A stretch of DNA of 64,000 nt, taken from contig CAJTDB010000002.1 of assembly GCA_910574965.1 (NCBI GenBank), positions 210,169 through 274,168 of the forward strand, read 5' to 3'. This DNA comes from Lachnospiraceae bacterium. Lineage in GTDB: Bacteria; Bacillota; Clostridia; Lachnospirales; Lachnospiraceae. This document shows positions 43,124-51,836 of this stretch, piece after piece. Position 1 is the first letter of the stretch, and every line of letters starts with the position of its first letter. Made by a program: the position numbers and the translations under genes. Below the pieces are notes generated by a model. That model made no database searches, was not told where the DNA came from, and saw only the letters and a program-made list of their open reading frames with translations.

Positions 43124-45217
43124 ATGATGGTTCACTTTGGAAAATTTATTGCAAAACATCGTTCCCTGATCTTTCTTCTGTCCCTCCTCCTGCTGATCCC
43201 CTCAGCCCTGGGATATATCGCCACCAGGATCAATTACGATGTCTTGAGCTATCTCCCAGACACCCTGGAAACCGTAGCCGGGCAGGATATCCTCGTGGAT
43301 GAATTCGGTATGGGCGCTTTCTCCATGGTCATTGTGGAGAATATGGAACACCAGGACGTCGTACGCCTGGAAGAGACGATCGAAGGCATCGATCACGTAA
43401 AAGACGTTCTCTGGTACGACGATATTTTAGATATTTCCGTCCCGGAAATGATGCTTCCTTCCGATTTAAAAGATGCCCTCTTTACGGAAAACTCCACCAT
43501 GATGATCGCACTCTTTGATCAGACCACTTCCGCTGACGAAACTATGGATGCCATCAGCACCATGCGGGCAGAAGTAGGAAAAGAATGCTTTATCAGCGGT
43601 ATGTCCGGCATCGTTACCGACATCAAGAATCTGGCCCTGAAGGAAATGCCTGTCTATGTCCTTATTGCCTCCCTTCTGTCCATGCTCGTTCTGATGCTGA
43701 CGCTGGAGTCTGCCTTTGTGCCGGTTCTGTTTCTGACCAGCATCGGTATGGCAGTCATCTTCAATCTTGGCAGCAACATTTTCCTGGGACAGATCTCCTA
43801 CATCACCCAGGCACTGACTGCCGTGCTCCAGTTAGGCGTCACTATGGATTACTCCATTTTCCTGTTGAGCAGTTATGAAGAACTGAAGCCTTCCTATGAA
43901 CATCGGGAAGATGCTATGGCAGAGGCCATCTCACGCACATTTACTTCCGTTGCCGGAGGTTCCACCACTACCATCGCCGGATTTGCCGCTCTTTTGTTCA
44001 TGACCTTCACCCTTGGCAGAGATCTTGGAATCGTTATGATTAAAGGCGTGTTTATGGGCGTTTTCTGCTGCATTACCGTCCTGCCGGCCATGATCCTCCT
44101 CTTTGAAAAGGCCATCCAAAAAACCACCCATAAGCCCGTCATTCCGGCGCTTACGGGGCTGTCGGATTTTCTGACCCGATTTAACAAACTGTGGCTCCTT
44201 TTGTTTCTGGTCCTTTTGCTGCCTGCCAGATACGGAAACGATCATGTAGATCTCTACTATAATCTGGACAGCGGTCTGCCCAAAGATCTGGACAGCTCCA
44301 TTGCCAATGCAAAACTGTCCGAAGAATACGAGATGAGTTCGGTCTATATGCTGATGTTCGACAGCCGGATAGATGCTATGGATAAAGGAGAGATGATTGA
44401 GCAGATCAAGGAAACCGATGGCGTAAAATGGGCCCTTGGACTTAGTTCCATCCTTGGAAGCTCTTTCCCGGAAAGTTTTATCCCGGCAGACCTTCTTGAT
44501 ATCTTCCAGAGCGGAGATCTGGAGCTGGCTTTCGTCTGCTCGGACTATGCCACTGCCACAGATCCCGCCAATGCTCAGATCGCTTCCATCAATCAGATTT
44601 TAAAGTCATATGACGAACAGGCTATGATAATCGGGGAAGCGCCTCTTATGAAAGACCTGCAGGACGTGACAGATGTGGATCTGCAGACGGTCAATACAAT
44701 TTCCATGGCTGCTATCTTCCTCATCATCATGTTTGTGTTTAAGTCCATCTCACTGCCTGTGATTCTGGTGCTGGTCATTGAATTTGCTATCTTCGTCAAT
44801 ATGGCCATCCCCTACTACCAGGGAACGCCCCTTCCTTTTGTGGCGAGCATCGTCATTGGAACGATTCAATTAGGCGCTACCATCGACTATGCCATCCTGA
44901 TGACCAACCGCTATGTAGCCGAACGGGCCGGCAAAGCCTCCAAAAAGGATGCCGTCCGGATCGCTCACCGGGCTTCTACAAAGCCGATCATCACCAGCGG
45001 ACTAAGCTTTTTTGCCGCTACTTTCGGCGTGGGACTTTACTCCAGTATCGATATGATCAGCGCTATTACGAATCTTCTGTCGAGAGGAGCGATTATCAGT
45101 ACCATCGTTGTGTTAGGGCTTTTGCCTGCGATGTTTATGGTCTTTGATCCGGTGATCTGCAGGACGACGGGAGAGCTTCGTAAGAAAAAGATATGGAAAG
45201 AGGACGAAAGAGACTGA
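43124..45217 (+). CDS. MMPL/RND-type membrane transporter
   Basis: 697 residues, twelve predicted membrane segments in two repeats of one plus five, with extracytoplasmic domains after segments 1 and 7. Family motifs: TAVLQLGVTMDYSIFLLSSYEE and its duplicate TIQLGATIDYAILMTNRYVAERAG (the Asp-Tyr pair of the proton relay), plus GGSTTTIAGFAALLFM. Such single-protein pumps export lipids or drugs and in Firmicutes are often under TetR control. It is a single-gene unit: promoter and operator-like palindrome upstream, a terminator overlapping its stop codon downstream. Confidence 0.9.
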   Translation: MMVHFGKFIAKHRSLIFLLSLLLLIPSALGYIATRINYDVLSYLPDTLETVAGQDILVDEFGMGAFSMVIVENMEHQDVVRLEETIEGIDHVKDVLWYDDILDISVPEMMLPSDLKDALFTENSTMMIALFDQTTSADETMDAISTMRAEVGKECFISGMSGIVTDIKNLALKEMPVYVLIASLLSMLVLMLTLESAFVPVLFLTSIGMAVIFNLGSNIFLGQISYITQALTAVLQLGVTMDYSIFLLSSYEELKPSYEHREDAMAEAISRTFTSVAGGSTTTIAGFAALLFMTFTLGRDLGIVMIKGVFMGVFCCITVLPAMILLFEKAIQKTTHKPVIPALTGLSDFLTRFNKLWLLLFLVLLLPARYGNDHVDLYYNLDSGLPKDLDSSIANAKLSEEYEMSSVYMLMFDSRIDAMDKGEMIEQIKETDGVKWALGLSSILGSSFPESFIPADLLDIFQSGDLELAFVCSDYATATDPANAQIASINQILKSYDEQAMIIGEAPLMKDLQDVTDVDLQTVNTISMAAIFLIIMFVFKSISLPVILVLVIEFAIFVNMAIPYYQGTPLPFVASIVIGTIQLGATIDYAILMTNRYVAERAGKASKKDAVRIAHRASTKPIITSGLSFFAATFGVGLYSSIDMISAITNLLSRGAIISTIVVLGLLPAMFMVFDPVICRTTGELRKKKIWKEDERD

Positions 45218-45240
45218 GGATGCACCCTCAGTCTCTCCCT
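45206..45240 (+). terminator. Terminator overlapping the MMPL stop codon
   Basis: AGAGACTGAGG pairs with CCCTCAGTCTCT around a short ATGCA loop, followed by CCCTTTG. The TGA stop lies inside the 5' arm. Confidence 0.75.
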
Positions 45241-45297
45241 TTGTTCATGCAGAAACGCTGTTTTTCATTGTTATGTATTGGAACGTTTCATTATATA

Positions 45298-46092
45298 TTA
45301 TCCCAGGATTGCTTTATCACTGGTAAATTCTTCTCCGCTGACTTGTTCAAATTTGTGAAGAAGATCTTCGACGGTTAATGTTTTCTTCTCTTCTCCGCGG
45401 ATATCCAGGATGATATTTCCGTCCATCATCATAATCAGGCGGTTGCCGTGGACGATGGCATCCTTCATATTATGGGTAATCATGAGGGTTGTCAGCTTGT
45501 CGCGGTTGACGATCATATCCGTTGTCTCCAGGACTTTGGCCGCTGTCTTGGGATCCAGGGCGGCGGTGTGTTCGTCCAGAAGCAAAAGTTTGGGCTTTTT
45601 CAAAGTTGCCATCAGAAGGGTCAGCGCCTGTCTTTGTCCTCCGGAGAGCAGTCCTACCTTGGATGTCAGACGGTCTTCCAGACCAAGTCCCAGCGTCGCC
45701 AGAAGCCGTTTGTATACTTCACGCTCGTTATTTTTGATCCCGACACGCAGCGTCCTGCTCTGGCCCCTGCGGAGCGCCAGAGCAAGGTTTTCTTCGATAC
45801 CCATAGTCGCCGCCGTACCATTCATGGGATCCTGAAACACCCGGCCCAAAAATGCCGCTCTTTTATACTCCGGCAGCTTTGTCACGTCCTTCCCGCCAAT
45901 AAGAATGTTTCCCTGATCTACCGGCCAGACGCCTGCAATGGCATTGAGCATGGTGGATTTTCCGGCTCCGTTGCCGCCGATGACCGTGACAAAATCCCCA
46001 TCTTCCAGAGTCAGGTTTACATTTTTCAGCGCTCTTTTCTCATTGACCGTTCCGGCATTGAAAGTTTTGGATACATTTTTGATCTCTAACAT
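45298..46092 (-). CDS. ABC transporter ATPase (partner of BPD_transp_2-type permease)
   Basis: 264 residues. Walker A GGNGAGKST, signature LLSGGQRQALTLL, Walker B KLLLLDEHTAALD and switch His in LMITHNMKDA. The RVFQDPMNGTAATMGIEENLALALRRG region matches ATPases of the TrpXYZ-like/PF04392-associated systems. It begins one base after the permease stop with its GGAGG inside the permease gene. With the permease and lipoprotein upstream it forms a complete importer. Relatives take up tryptophan or similar small molecules; the substrate here is not determined. Confidence 0.92.
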   Translation of the reverse strand: MLEIKNVSKTFNAGTVNEKRALKNVNLTLEDGDFVTVIGGNGAGKSTMLNAIAGVWPVDQGNILIGGKDVTKLPEYKRAAFLGRVFQDPMNGTAATMGIEENLALALRRGQSRTLRVGIKNNEREVYKRLLATLGLGLEDRLTSKVGLLSGGQRQALTLLMATLKKPKLLLLDEHTAALDPKTAAKVLETTDMIVNRDKLTTLMITHNMKDAIVHGNRLIMMMDGNIILDIRGEEKKTLTVEDLLHKFEQVSGEEFTSDKAILG

Positions 46093-46093
46093 C

Positions 46094-47032
46094 TTACATA
46101 CCTCCCCTTCCGGCCAGCTTCACAAATATTCTGAACGTTTTTGAGAAATACCTGCTCCTCCAGGTGGGAACCGCAAGGAAAACTGCCACTACCGCCGCAG
46201 ACAGAAGTTTTAAAAGGTCCGTATCGATGCCCATCCAAATAACGATCTGCAGTACAAAGTAATAGATGATGGAGCCGAAGGCTACAGCCAGAAGCCGGAA
46301 GCCGAAGTTTCGGAAGATCTTTCCGAACACCGCCTCTCCAATGATGACCGCCGCCAGTCCGATCACGATGGCACCGCGCCCCATATTCACATCAGCAAAG
46401 CCCTGGTACTGACTTAAAAACGCACCGGAAAATGCTACAAGACCATTGGAAATCATAAGTCCCAGCACCCGGTTAAAATCGGTATTGATTCCCTGCGCTC
46501 TGGCCATCTTGTCGTTGCAGCCGGTTGCACGCAGAGAACATCCAAGTTCCGTTCCGAAAAACCAGTACAGAATAAAAATCAGCACAACAATCGTCAGAGC
46601 CACAATCAGAATTGTATTTTTATAGAAAGGCACATTTTTAATATAGCGCAGTGAGACCAGGAGATCAAATTTATCTACATTGATGGCCTGATTTGCCTTT
46701 CCCATTATTTTCAGATTTACAGAATACAGCCCAAGCTGCGTCAGAATACCCGCTAAGATAGCCGGAATTCCCATAAACGTATGTAACAGACCAGTCACCA
46801 TGCCGGCCAACATACCGGCCGCCAGCGCCGCTGCCATGGATACCCAGACATTCTGTCCGCTCTGCATCATAATAATACAGACCGCTCCGCCGGTACAGAG
46901 CGTACCGTCCACGGTCAGATCCGCAATATCCAGGATACGGAAGGTGATGTAGACACCGATCGCCATAATACCCCAGATTAGTCCCTGTGCCACTGCACCC
47001 GGCAGCGCATTTACCAAACTTATAATATTCAT
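46094..47032 (-). CDS. ABC transporter permease, BPD_transp_2 type
   Basis: 312 residues with eight to nine membrane segments. Recognisable blocks are GLIWGIMAIGVYITFRILDIADLTVDGTLCTGG near the N-terminus and LRATGCNDKMARAQGINTDFNRVLGLMISNGLVAFSGAFLSQYQGFADVNMGRG in the centre, as in permeases of the YckA/TrpY class. Forms the channel for the binding protein at 47153-48214 and is energised by the ATPase at 45298-46092. An intercistronic hairpin separates it from the binding-protein gene. Confidence 0.92.
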   Translation of the reverse strand: MNIISLVNALPGAVAQGLIWGIMAIGVYITFRILDIADLTVDGTLCTGGAVCIIMMQSGQNVWVSMAAALAAGMLAGMVTGLLHTFMGIPAILAGILTQLGLYSVNLKIMGKANQAINVDKFDLLVSLRYIKNVPFYKNTILIVALTIVVLIFILYWFFGTELGCSLRATGCNDKMARAQGINTDFNRVLGLMISNGLVAFSGAFLSQYQGFADVNMGRGAIVIGLAAVIIGEAVFGKIFRNFGFRLLAVAFGSIIYYFVLQIVIWMGIDTDLLKLLSAAVVAVFLAVPTWRSRYFSKTFRIFVKLAGRGGM

Positions 47033-47084
47033 ATTTTCATCACCTCAGTAACTTCATCCCGAACAGACTGTTTTTATCAAGCGA

Positions 47085-47120
47085 CAGCAGCGAGAGAGGA
47101 TCTCTCCAGTCTCGCTGCTG
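47085..47120 (-). terminator. Intercistronic hairpin between binding protein and permease genes
   Basis: CAGCAGCGAGA (47085-47095) pairs with TCTCGCTGCTG (47110-47120). It lacks an immediate T-tract on the minus strand, so it may act as an mRNA-stabilising or pausing hairpin more than as a terminator. Confidence 0.6.
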
Positions 47121-47152
47121 TTATACAGGTATTGGTTCCTGTAACTTTTGTC

Positions 47153-48214
47153 TTATTCTCCGATTGCAATATAGTCTTCCGGCGGTGTGATTCCAAGGGC
47201 CTCACAAGCTGCTGCATTGTATTTCTTTGTAAACTGCGGAGCATACTCAATGGGCATGTCAGCGATATCTGCCTCACCGGTCAGAATCTTCGCCGCCATT
47301 CGTCCTGTACCAACACCCAGGTCATAATAGCTGATGGAAAGCGTCGCCACACCGCATCCGGAACAGATGCCTTCCTCGCCGGCGATTACCGGAACTTTAG
47401 CCGGGAGCGCAATGTTATTCAGTAGCTCTGCGTTAGATGCCACGGTGTTGTCCGTCGGCACATAGAGCACTTCGTTTTCATCAACTGCAGTCGTAGCTAC
47501 AGAAGTCAGATCATTAGAATCCGAGAAACCATACTGCTTACATGTATATCCAAGCTCTTCCAGTGCTTTTTGTACTTCATCCACCTGATACTTGGAGTTT
47601 GCCTCCGTTGTACAATATACCAGACCTACGTTCTTTGCATCTGGGAACAGTTCCTGAAGCATCGCCGCCTGCTCTTTTAAAGGCGCCAGGTCCGAAGTAC
47701 CGGAAATATTGCCGCCTACGGTTCCGTCAAACCCATCAATCCCCAGTGCCACACCGTACTCCGTCACAGATGTGCCAAGGATCGGGATCTCATTGGTTCC
47801 CGCCTGTGCTGCCTGAAGGGCCGGCGTCGCATTGGCAAGAATCAGGTCCACATCACCGGATACAAAACTGTTGATGATCGTAGAACAGGTATTGGAATCG
47901 TTCTGGGCATTCTGTAAATCAAATTCCACTGCTTCCTCGCCGCCCAGTGCCTCGGTCAGTCCGTCCATAAAGCCCTGTGTAGCCGCATCCAGCGCCTCGT
48001 GCTGTACCAACTGGCAGATACCAACCGTATACTTTGCTTCTCCGGAAGCCGCTGTATCTTCTGCCGATGCAGGCGTCTCTGTATCCGCCGTACTGTCTTC
48101 TCCTTCTGCAGCCTCAGGCGTTCCGGCTGTGGATCCTGCCGCATCTTTTCCGCCGCAGGCTGCCAGGCTGAGCCCCATGGTCACTGCCAGGGCAAGCGCT
48201 AACATCTTTTTCAT
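47153..48214 (-). CDS. ABC transporter substrate-binding lipoprotein (PF04392-like)
   Basis: 353 residues. Lipobox LAAC (Cys about residue 20) after MKKMLALALAVTMGLS, then an acidic Ser/Thr/Ala/Glu linker. The mature part follows the family pattern: YTVGICQLVQHEALDAATQGFMDGL, FDLQNAQNDSNTCSTIINSFVSGDVDLILANATPALQAAQ and YVPTDNTVASNAELLNNIALPAKVPVIAGEEG. These proteins bind tryptophan, other aromatic compounds or branched amino acids. It is transcribed from a near-consensus promoter at 48273-48301. Confidence 0.93.
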   Translation of the reverse strand: MKKMLALALAVTMGLSLAACGGKDAAGSTAGTPEAAEGEDSTADTETPASAEDTAASGEAKYTVGICQLVQHEALDAATQGFMDGLTEALGGEEAVEFDLQNAQNDSNTCSTIINSFVSGDVDLILANATPALQAAQAGTNEIPILGTSVTEYGVALGIDGFDGTVGGNISGTSDLAPLKEQAAMLQELFPDAKNVGLVYCTTEANSKYQVDEVQKALEELGYTCKQYGFSDSNDLTSVATTAVDENEVLYVPTDNTVASNAELLNNIALPAKVPVIAGEEGICSGCGVATLSISYYDLGVGTGRMAAKILTGEADIADMPIEYAPQFTKKYNAAACEALGITPPEDYIAIGE

Positions 48215-48272
48215 GTCTTTTCCTCCATTTTCCTTGTATCTAAAAATTAGCTACTCTGTTGTAGCTTTTTCG

Positions 48273-48301
48273 ATTATAGCGCTTTAAAGCAAAAAAGTCA
48301 A
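48273..48301 (-). promoter_or_regulatory. Strong promoter of the BPD_transp_2-type ABC operon
   Basis: Minus strand TTGACT (48296-48301), 17-base spacer, TATAAT (48273-48278). A short hairpin AGCTAC/GTAGCT with flanking A and T runs (about 48243-48270) lies in the leader, but no T-box or riboswitch is recognisable. Confidence 0.75.
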
Positions 48302-48316
48302 CAGCATATCTGATTT

Positions 48317-48883
48317 TCATATATTTTCAAGATCACAGTTCTGAAAAGAGCATCCGGGTCCTTGGGGAACTCTGCCGCCGCAAAATCTGCAATTTTGAAA
48401 ATACACTTTTCTCATGGAAACATCATACAGATCCGTCTCATCAAATATACAGTTGCGGAATTTAACCCTTTCCATTTTCCCGCCTGCAAAACGCATACCG
48501 CGAAAATTACAGTCCTGGAACACACATCCAGTCAGCTCTGTTCCGGTCCATAAACTTCCCTGAAGGGCACATCTTTGGAACCGGACAGCCTCCAGACGGA
48601 CCTCGGTAAACCGGGTATTCCCCATACTGCACCATTTAAATTCCTCCATCTCTACCGTTACCCGCTCCATAGTCAGGCGGAACAGGTTGCAGGATTCCCA
48701 GCCGTCTCCGGCCCATGTCCCGCCCTCTAAAATCTTCACATATGCCATGTTCGTGCCAAGAAAAGTGCAAAACCGAACATGAGTTCTGCGAAAGACCATA
48801 CTCCGGAAATTCCCATTTCTAATGATCTTATTCTTACAGATCAAATCCGGCAGTCCCACTTTTGTATTACTCCTTGCATCCAT
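48317..48883 (-). CDS. Pentapeptide repeat protein
   Basis: About 188 residues. After a short head, most of the chain is degenerate pentapeptide repeat with F, L or M at the central position and N, C or T/R around it: NFRSMVFRRTHVRFCTFLGTNM, CALQGSLWTGTELTGCVFQDCNFRGMRFAGG, VKFRNCIFDETDLYDVSMRKVYFQNCRF. This should form a right-handed quadrilateral beta-helix. Cysteine is frequent. Function unknown; some relatives protect DNA gyrase, but nothing here shows that. The start is uncertain: the ATG at 48883 lacks a good ribosome binding site, and a GTG at 48928 adds 15 residues. Confidence 0.75.
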   Translation of the reverse strand: MDARSNTKVGLPDLICKNKIIRNGNFRSMVFRRTHVRFCTFLGTNMAYVKILEGGTWAGDGWESCNLFRLTMERVTVEMEEFKWCSMGNTRFTEVRLEAVRFQRCALQGSLWTGTELTGCVFQDCNFRGMRFAGGKMERVKFRNCIFDETDLYDVSMRKVYFQNCRFCGGRVPQGPGCSFQNCDLENI

Positions 48884-48994
48884 ATCAAAGCGTGTCCAAA
48901 GCCGCCTCCTTGTCCGGTTTTTGAACACGCGAAAAAAGCCCCCACATTCCTGTGAGCGCCTTGCTTTTCATCCGTTTTCGGCAACGATCCTTTC

Positions 48995-49150
48995 TCAATC
49001 TGTCAGGTCGGGCAAATAGTCCACGCTCGTCCCGTAAAATCTGGAGTGCTCGATCAGGAAGCTGGGCGGAACATATGTTTTGCCCTTCTCGTTCACGCAG
49101 ATCGCTTTATGTCTGTATGACACGTATTTAAAAATAGCGTAATCATATTT
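48995..49150 (-). pseudogene. C-terminal remnant of an XRE-type regulator
   Basis: In the minus-strand frame ending with TGA at 48995, about 50 residues read YDYAIFKYVSYRHKAICVNE, then KGKTYVPPSFLIEHSRFYG, then TSVDYLPDLTD. The end closely follows the XRE/Cro hallmark of a PxxxLIxxAxFYxTSVDYLxGLTD dimer helix, with substitutions. There is no start codon with a ribosome binding site and the N-terminal helix-turn-helix is not readable, so it is a decayed fragment. Confidence 0.5.
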
Positions 49151-49208
49151 GACAGCGGGATTTTTAGAATTTTCTCCGGTATCTGCCGCCTTCCCTGCAT
49201 TTCAGGCA

Positions 49209-49252
49209 GAAAAAAGCCCTCTGCCGAAACCTTTTTTCGGGCAGAGGGTCTG
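49209..49252 (-). terminator. Terminator of the polar amino-acid ABC operon
   Basis: Minus strand CCCTCTGCCCGAAA pairs with TTTCGGCAGAGGG and is followed by CTTTTTTC, just after the ATPase stop. Confidence 0.88.
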
Positions 49253-49260
49253 TCTGATCG

Positions 49261-50028
49261 TTATAATACTTTGCTTAAGAAGTCAATTGTTCTTGGCTCT
49301 CTCGGATGCAGGATCAATTCCTCCGGACTCCCTTCTTCCACGATATATCCGCCTTCCATAAAGATCACCCGATCCGCCACCTCACGGGCGAATCCGATCT
49401 CATGGGTAACGACAACCATCGTCATACCATCCCGGGCCAGTTCCTTCATAACTGCTAAAACTTCTCCGACCATCTCCGGGTCCAGTGCGCTGGTTGGTTC
49501 GTCAAAGAGCATAATATCCGGCTTCATGGCCAGTGCGCGGGCAATAGCCACACGCTGCTTCTGACCGCCGGACAACTGGCTTGGATAAGCTTCCGACTTA
49601 TCCTCCAGGCCGACTCTTTGCAAAAGCTGCACCGCTGTCTGCTTCGCCTGCTCTTTGGATGCAACCTTTAGATGCACCGGAGCCAGGGTCATATTTTCCA
49701 TAACTGTCAGATGATTGAACAGATTAAAATGCTGAAATACCATGCCGATATTTTCACGCACTTTATTGATATCCGTATGCCGGTCCGTTACATCATGTCC
49801 GTCGATGATGATCCGGCCGCTCGTAGCCGTCTCCAGCTGGTTCAGACACCGGAGCAGGGTGGATTTGCCGCTTCCGGAGGGACCTAATAAAACGACCACT
49901 TCCCCCTCCGTAACATCCAGGCTGATGTCCTTCAGCACTTCCAGACCGCCGAAATTTTTCTTCAGGTTTGTCACATGAATCTTACAGGTGTTGTCCGTCA
50001 TTTGATTCCGGTACTGCTTATCTGCCAC
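49261..50028 (-). CDS. Polar amino-acid ABC transporter ATPase (GlnQ/HisP type)
   Basis: 255 residues. Walker [11 protein letters not shown], signature [18 protein letters not shown], Walker [21 protein letters not shown], and the HisP-class start [21 protein letters not shown]. Energises the permease at 50018-50686. GTG at 50028 is used: AAGGAGGGTGAACC precedes it and it overlaps the permease end by 11 bases. An internal ATG (MTDNTCKI) nine codons later is the alternative. Substrate class is polar or acidic amino acids or cystine; the exact ligand is not predictable. Confidence 0.94.
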   Translation of the reverse strand: MADKQYRNQMTDNTCKIHVTNLKKNFGGLEVLKDISLDVTEGEVVVLLGPSGSGKSTLLRCLNQLETATSGRIIIDGHDVTDRHTDINKVRENIGMVFQHFNLFNHLTVMENMTLAPVHLKVASKEQAKQTAVQLLQRVGLEDKSEAYPSQLSGGQKQRVAIARALAMKPDIMLFDEPTSALDPEMVGEVLAVMKELARDGMTMVVVTHEIGFAREVADRVIFMEGGYIVEEGSPEELILHPREPRTIDFLSKVL

Positions 50029-50686
50029 GGTTCACCCTCCTTTCGACCCACTTTGCTGCCTTGCTCAAAGTAACGATCACGACCATATACATTACACCGA
50101 TAATGGCCCAGGTTTCCAAACTTCTAAACGTATTGCCCACAATGGTCTTTCCCACATTGGTAAGTTCCGGAAATCCAATAACCGAAAGAATCGAAGTATC
50201 TTTCAGCGTAATAATAAACTGATTGATAATCGAAGGAATCATCGTGCGGACTGCCTGCGGTACGACGATCAGTGCCATACAGGTGCCGTAAGGAAGCCCC
50301 AGGCTTCTGCCGGCCTCCATCTGTCCCCGGTCCACGCTCTCAATCCCGGCTCTTATAATCTCTGCCATATAGGCGCCGCAGTTCATGGAAAGCGCGATGG
50401 TTCCTGCCTGAAGAGCATCCAGACGGAAATTGGAAAATCCAATGCCCTGGATACCTGCGGGCACACCAAAATAAATAAAATATGCCAGTACGATCAGCGG
50501 CACTCCGCGGACCGCATCCACATAAAAGGTACCGATAAAATTGAACACCCTGTTGTGTCCCACATTCATAAGGCCAAAGATCATGCCTATGACCATGGCA
50601 AAGATCAGGGAAAGCAATGTCATCAGCAGTGTCTTTCCAAGGGCCGTAAAAAGCATGGCGCCGTATGTTTCAAGGATCGAAATCAT
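50018..50686 (-). CDS. Polar amino-acid ABC transporter permease (HisMQ type)
   Basis: 222 residues with five membrane segments and the family block [22 protein letters not shown]. The EAA loop is [41 protein letters not shown], followed by [16 protein letters not shown]. It forms a homodimeric channel with the ATPase whose gene overlaps its 3' end. A 173-bp gap separates it from the binding-protein gene. That gap contains inverted-repeat-like pieces (CTGAAA..TTTCAG) which could be a badly decayed copy of the hairpin family. Confidence 0.94.
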   Translation of the reverse strand: MISILETYGAMLFTALGKTLLMTLLSLIFAMVIGMIFGLMNVGHNRVFNFIGTFYVDAVRGVPLIVLAYFIYFGVPAGIQGIGFSNFRLDALQAGTIALSMNCGAYMAEIIRAGIESVDRGQMEAGRSLGLPYGTCMALIVVPQAVRTMIPSIINQFIITLKDTSILSVIGFPELTNVGKTIVGNTFRSLETWAIIGVMYMVVIVTLSKAAKWVERRVNRGR

Positions 50687-50859
50687 GGAGCAGTCCTCCT
50701 TCTTGTCTTACTGCCGTTCCTCCGGTGCATGACTGTGTCCCGGCCCTTTCTCTAAGAGCCGGGAGCAGTCGTATCTTTTTCATTCTGCATCTGCCTGAAA
50801 ATCCCTGTTTCCCGGATGCACTTTTGGCACCTTCCTGGGAACCTTTCAGACGGCTGTTA

Positions 50860-51696
50860 TTAATTAAAATACTTGGAAATAATCTCGTCGTAAGTTCCGT
50901 TCTCTTTGATATTTGCCAGACCTGCGTTGAACATATCCAGAAGCTTCTGATTGTCCTTGTTCATAATAGCAAATCCATAAGAAGAACCTTTGTTCTGCAT
51001 TCCCTCTACGATCTGAAGTTTAACATTGCCGGTCTTGATGGAAGCCTCCATGATCGGAGTATCCTCTACACATGCTGCGCTGTTGCCGGATGCAACTTCC
51101 TGATACATCGTAGCAGAATCCGGAAGCACTTTCACCTCAAAACCATACTGCTCTTTGATCTCTTCTGCAAAGGTCTGTCCTTCGGTAGCATTTTTTACCG
51201 CCACAGTCTTGCCGTTCAGATCCTCAAAGCTCTTGATATCACTGCCTTCTGCTACTGCGAAAGTCTGCGTTGCATCAAAATACGGCTCAGAAAACAGCCA
51301 TCCGGTCTCTTTACGCTTGTCCGTAATCGAAGCACCTGCAATCAGACCGTCTGCCTGACCTGCCTCCACTGCCAGCACTGCAGAATCAAATCCCAGGCTC
51401 TGAAGATCGTATTCAAATCCCTGATCCTCTGCCACTGCTGCCAGAATATCTACGTCCACCCCGACAAAATTACCGTTCTCGTCGGTATACTCAAAGGGCT
51501 TGAACACCGTATCCGTTGCGATGATCCACACTTTGTCTCCTGCAGGTGCCGCTGCATCTGCTTCCTCTGCCCCTTCTGCAGGCGCCTCGGTCCCTTCTGC
51601 TGCCGGTGCGTCCGTTGCCGGAGCCTCCTTAGAACCGCAGGCGGTCATGGAAAATGCCATACAGGCTATCATGGACATGACAATTAACTTTTTCAT
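50860..51696 (-). CDS. Polar amino-acid-binding lipoprotein
   Basis: 278 residues. Lipobox MTAC (Cys about residue 19) after MKKLIVMSMIACMAFS, an Ala/Glu/Pro-rich linker, then SBP_bac_3 sequence: VWIIATDTVFKPFEYTDENGNFVGVDVDILAAVAEDQGF, SFEDLNGKTVAVKNATEGQTFAEEI and a C-terminal NGTYDEIISKYF. Delivers an amino acid to the transporter encoded next. The open frame runs on to 51870, but the ATG at 51696 with AGGAGAGTACATAT is the start; the upstream part contains the promoter. Confidence 0.94.
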   Translation of the reverse strand: MKKLIVMSMIACMAFSMTACGSKEAPATDAPAAEGTEAPAEGAEEADAAAPAGDKVWIIATDTVFKPFEYTDENGNFVGVDVDILAAVAEDQGFEYDLQSLGFDSAVLAVEAGQADGLIAGASITDKRKETGWLFSEPYFDATQTFAVAEGSDIKSFEDLNGKTVAVKNATEGQTFAEEIKEQYGFEVKVLPDSATMYQEVASGNSAACVEDTPIMEASIKTGNVKLQIVEGMQNKGSSYGFAIMNKDNQKLLDMFNAGLANIKENGTYDEIISKYFN

Positions 51697-51788
51697 ATAT
51701 GTACTCTCCTTTTCCCGGCCGTATACGCCGGTCTTATTAAGCAAAAAGGCGATGTACGCTTCTACACCGCCTCTGATGCCTGTATGAT

Positions 51789-51818
51789 AGTATACAATTT
51801 TTCCGTCACTTTTGTCAA
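51789..51818 (-). promoter_or_regulatory. Promoter of the polar amino-acid ABC operon
   Basis: Minus strand TTGACA (51813-51818), 18-base spacer, TATACT (51789-51794), about 93 bases before the ATG. The ISAs1 element has inserted only ten bases beyond the target duplication side of this -35 box. Confidence 0.75.
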
Positions 51819-51836
51819 GAAAAAACTGCCTGGTGG

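Noticed and set aside
48215..48310. T-box leader for a tryptophan-type ABC operon
   Set aside because: The leader is too short and lacks the T-box sequence; only a small AGCTAC/GTAGCT hairpin is present.
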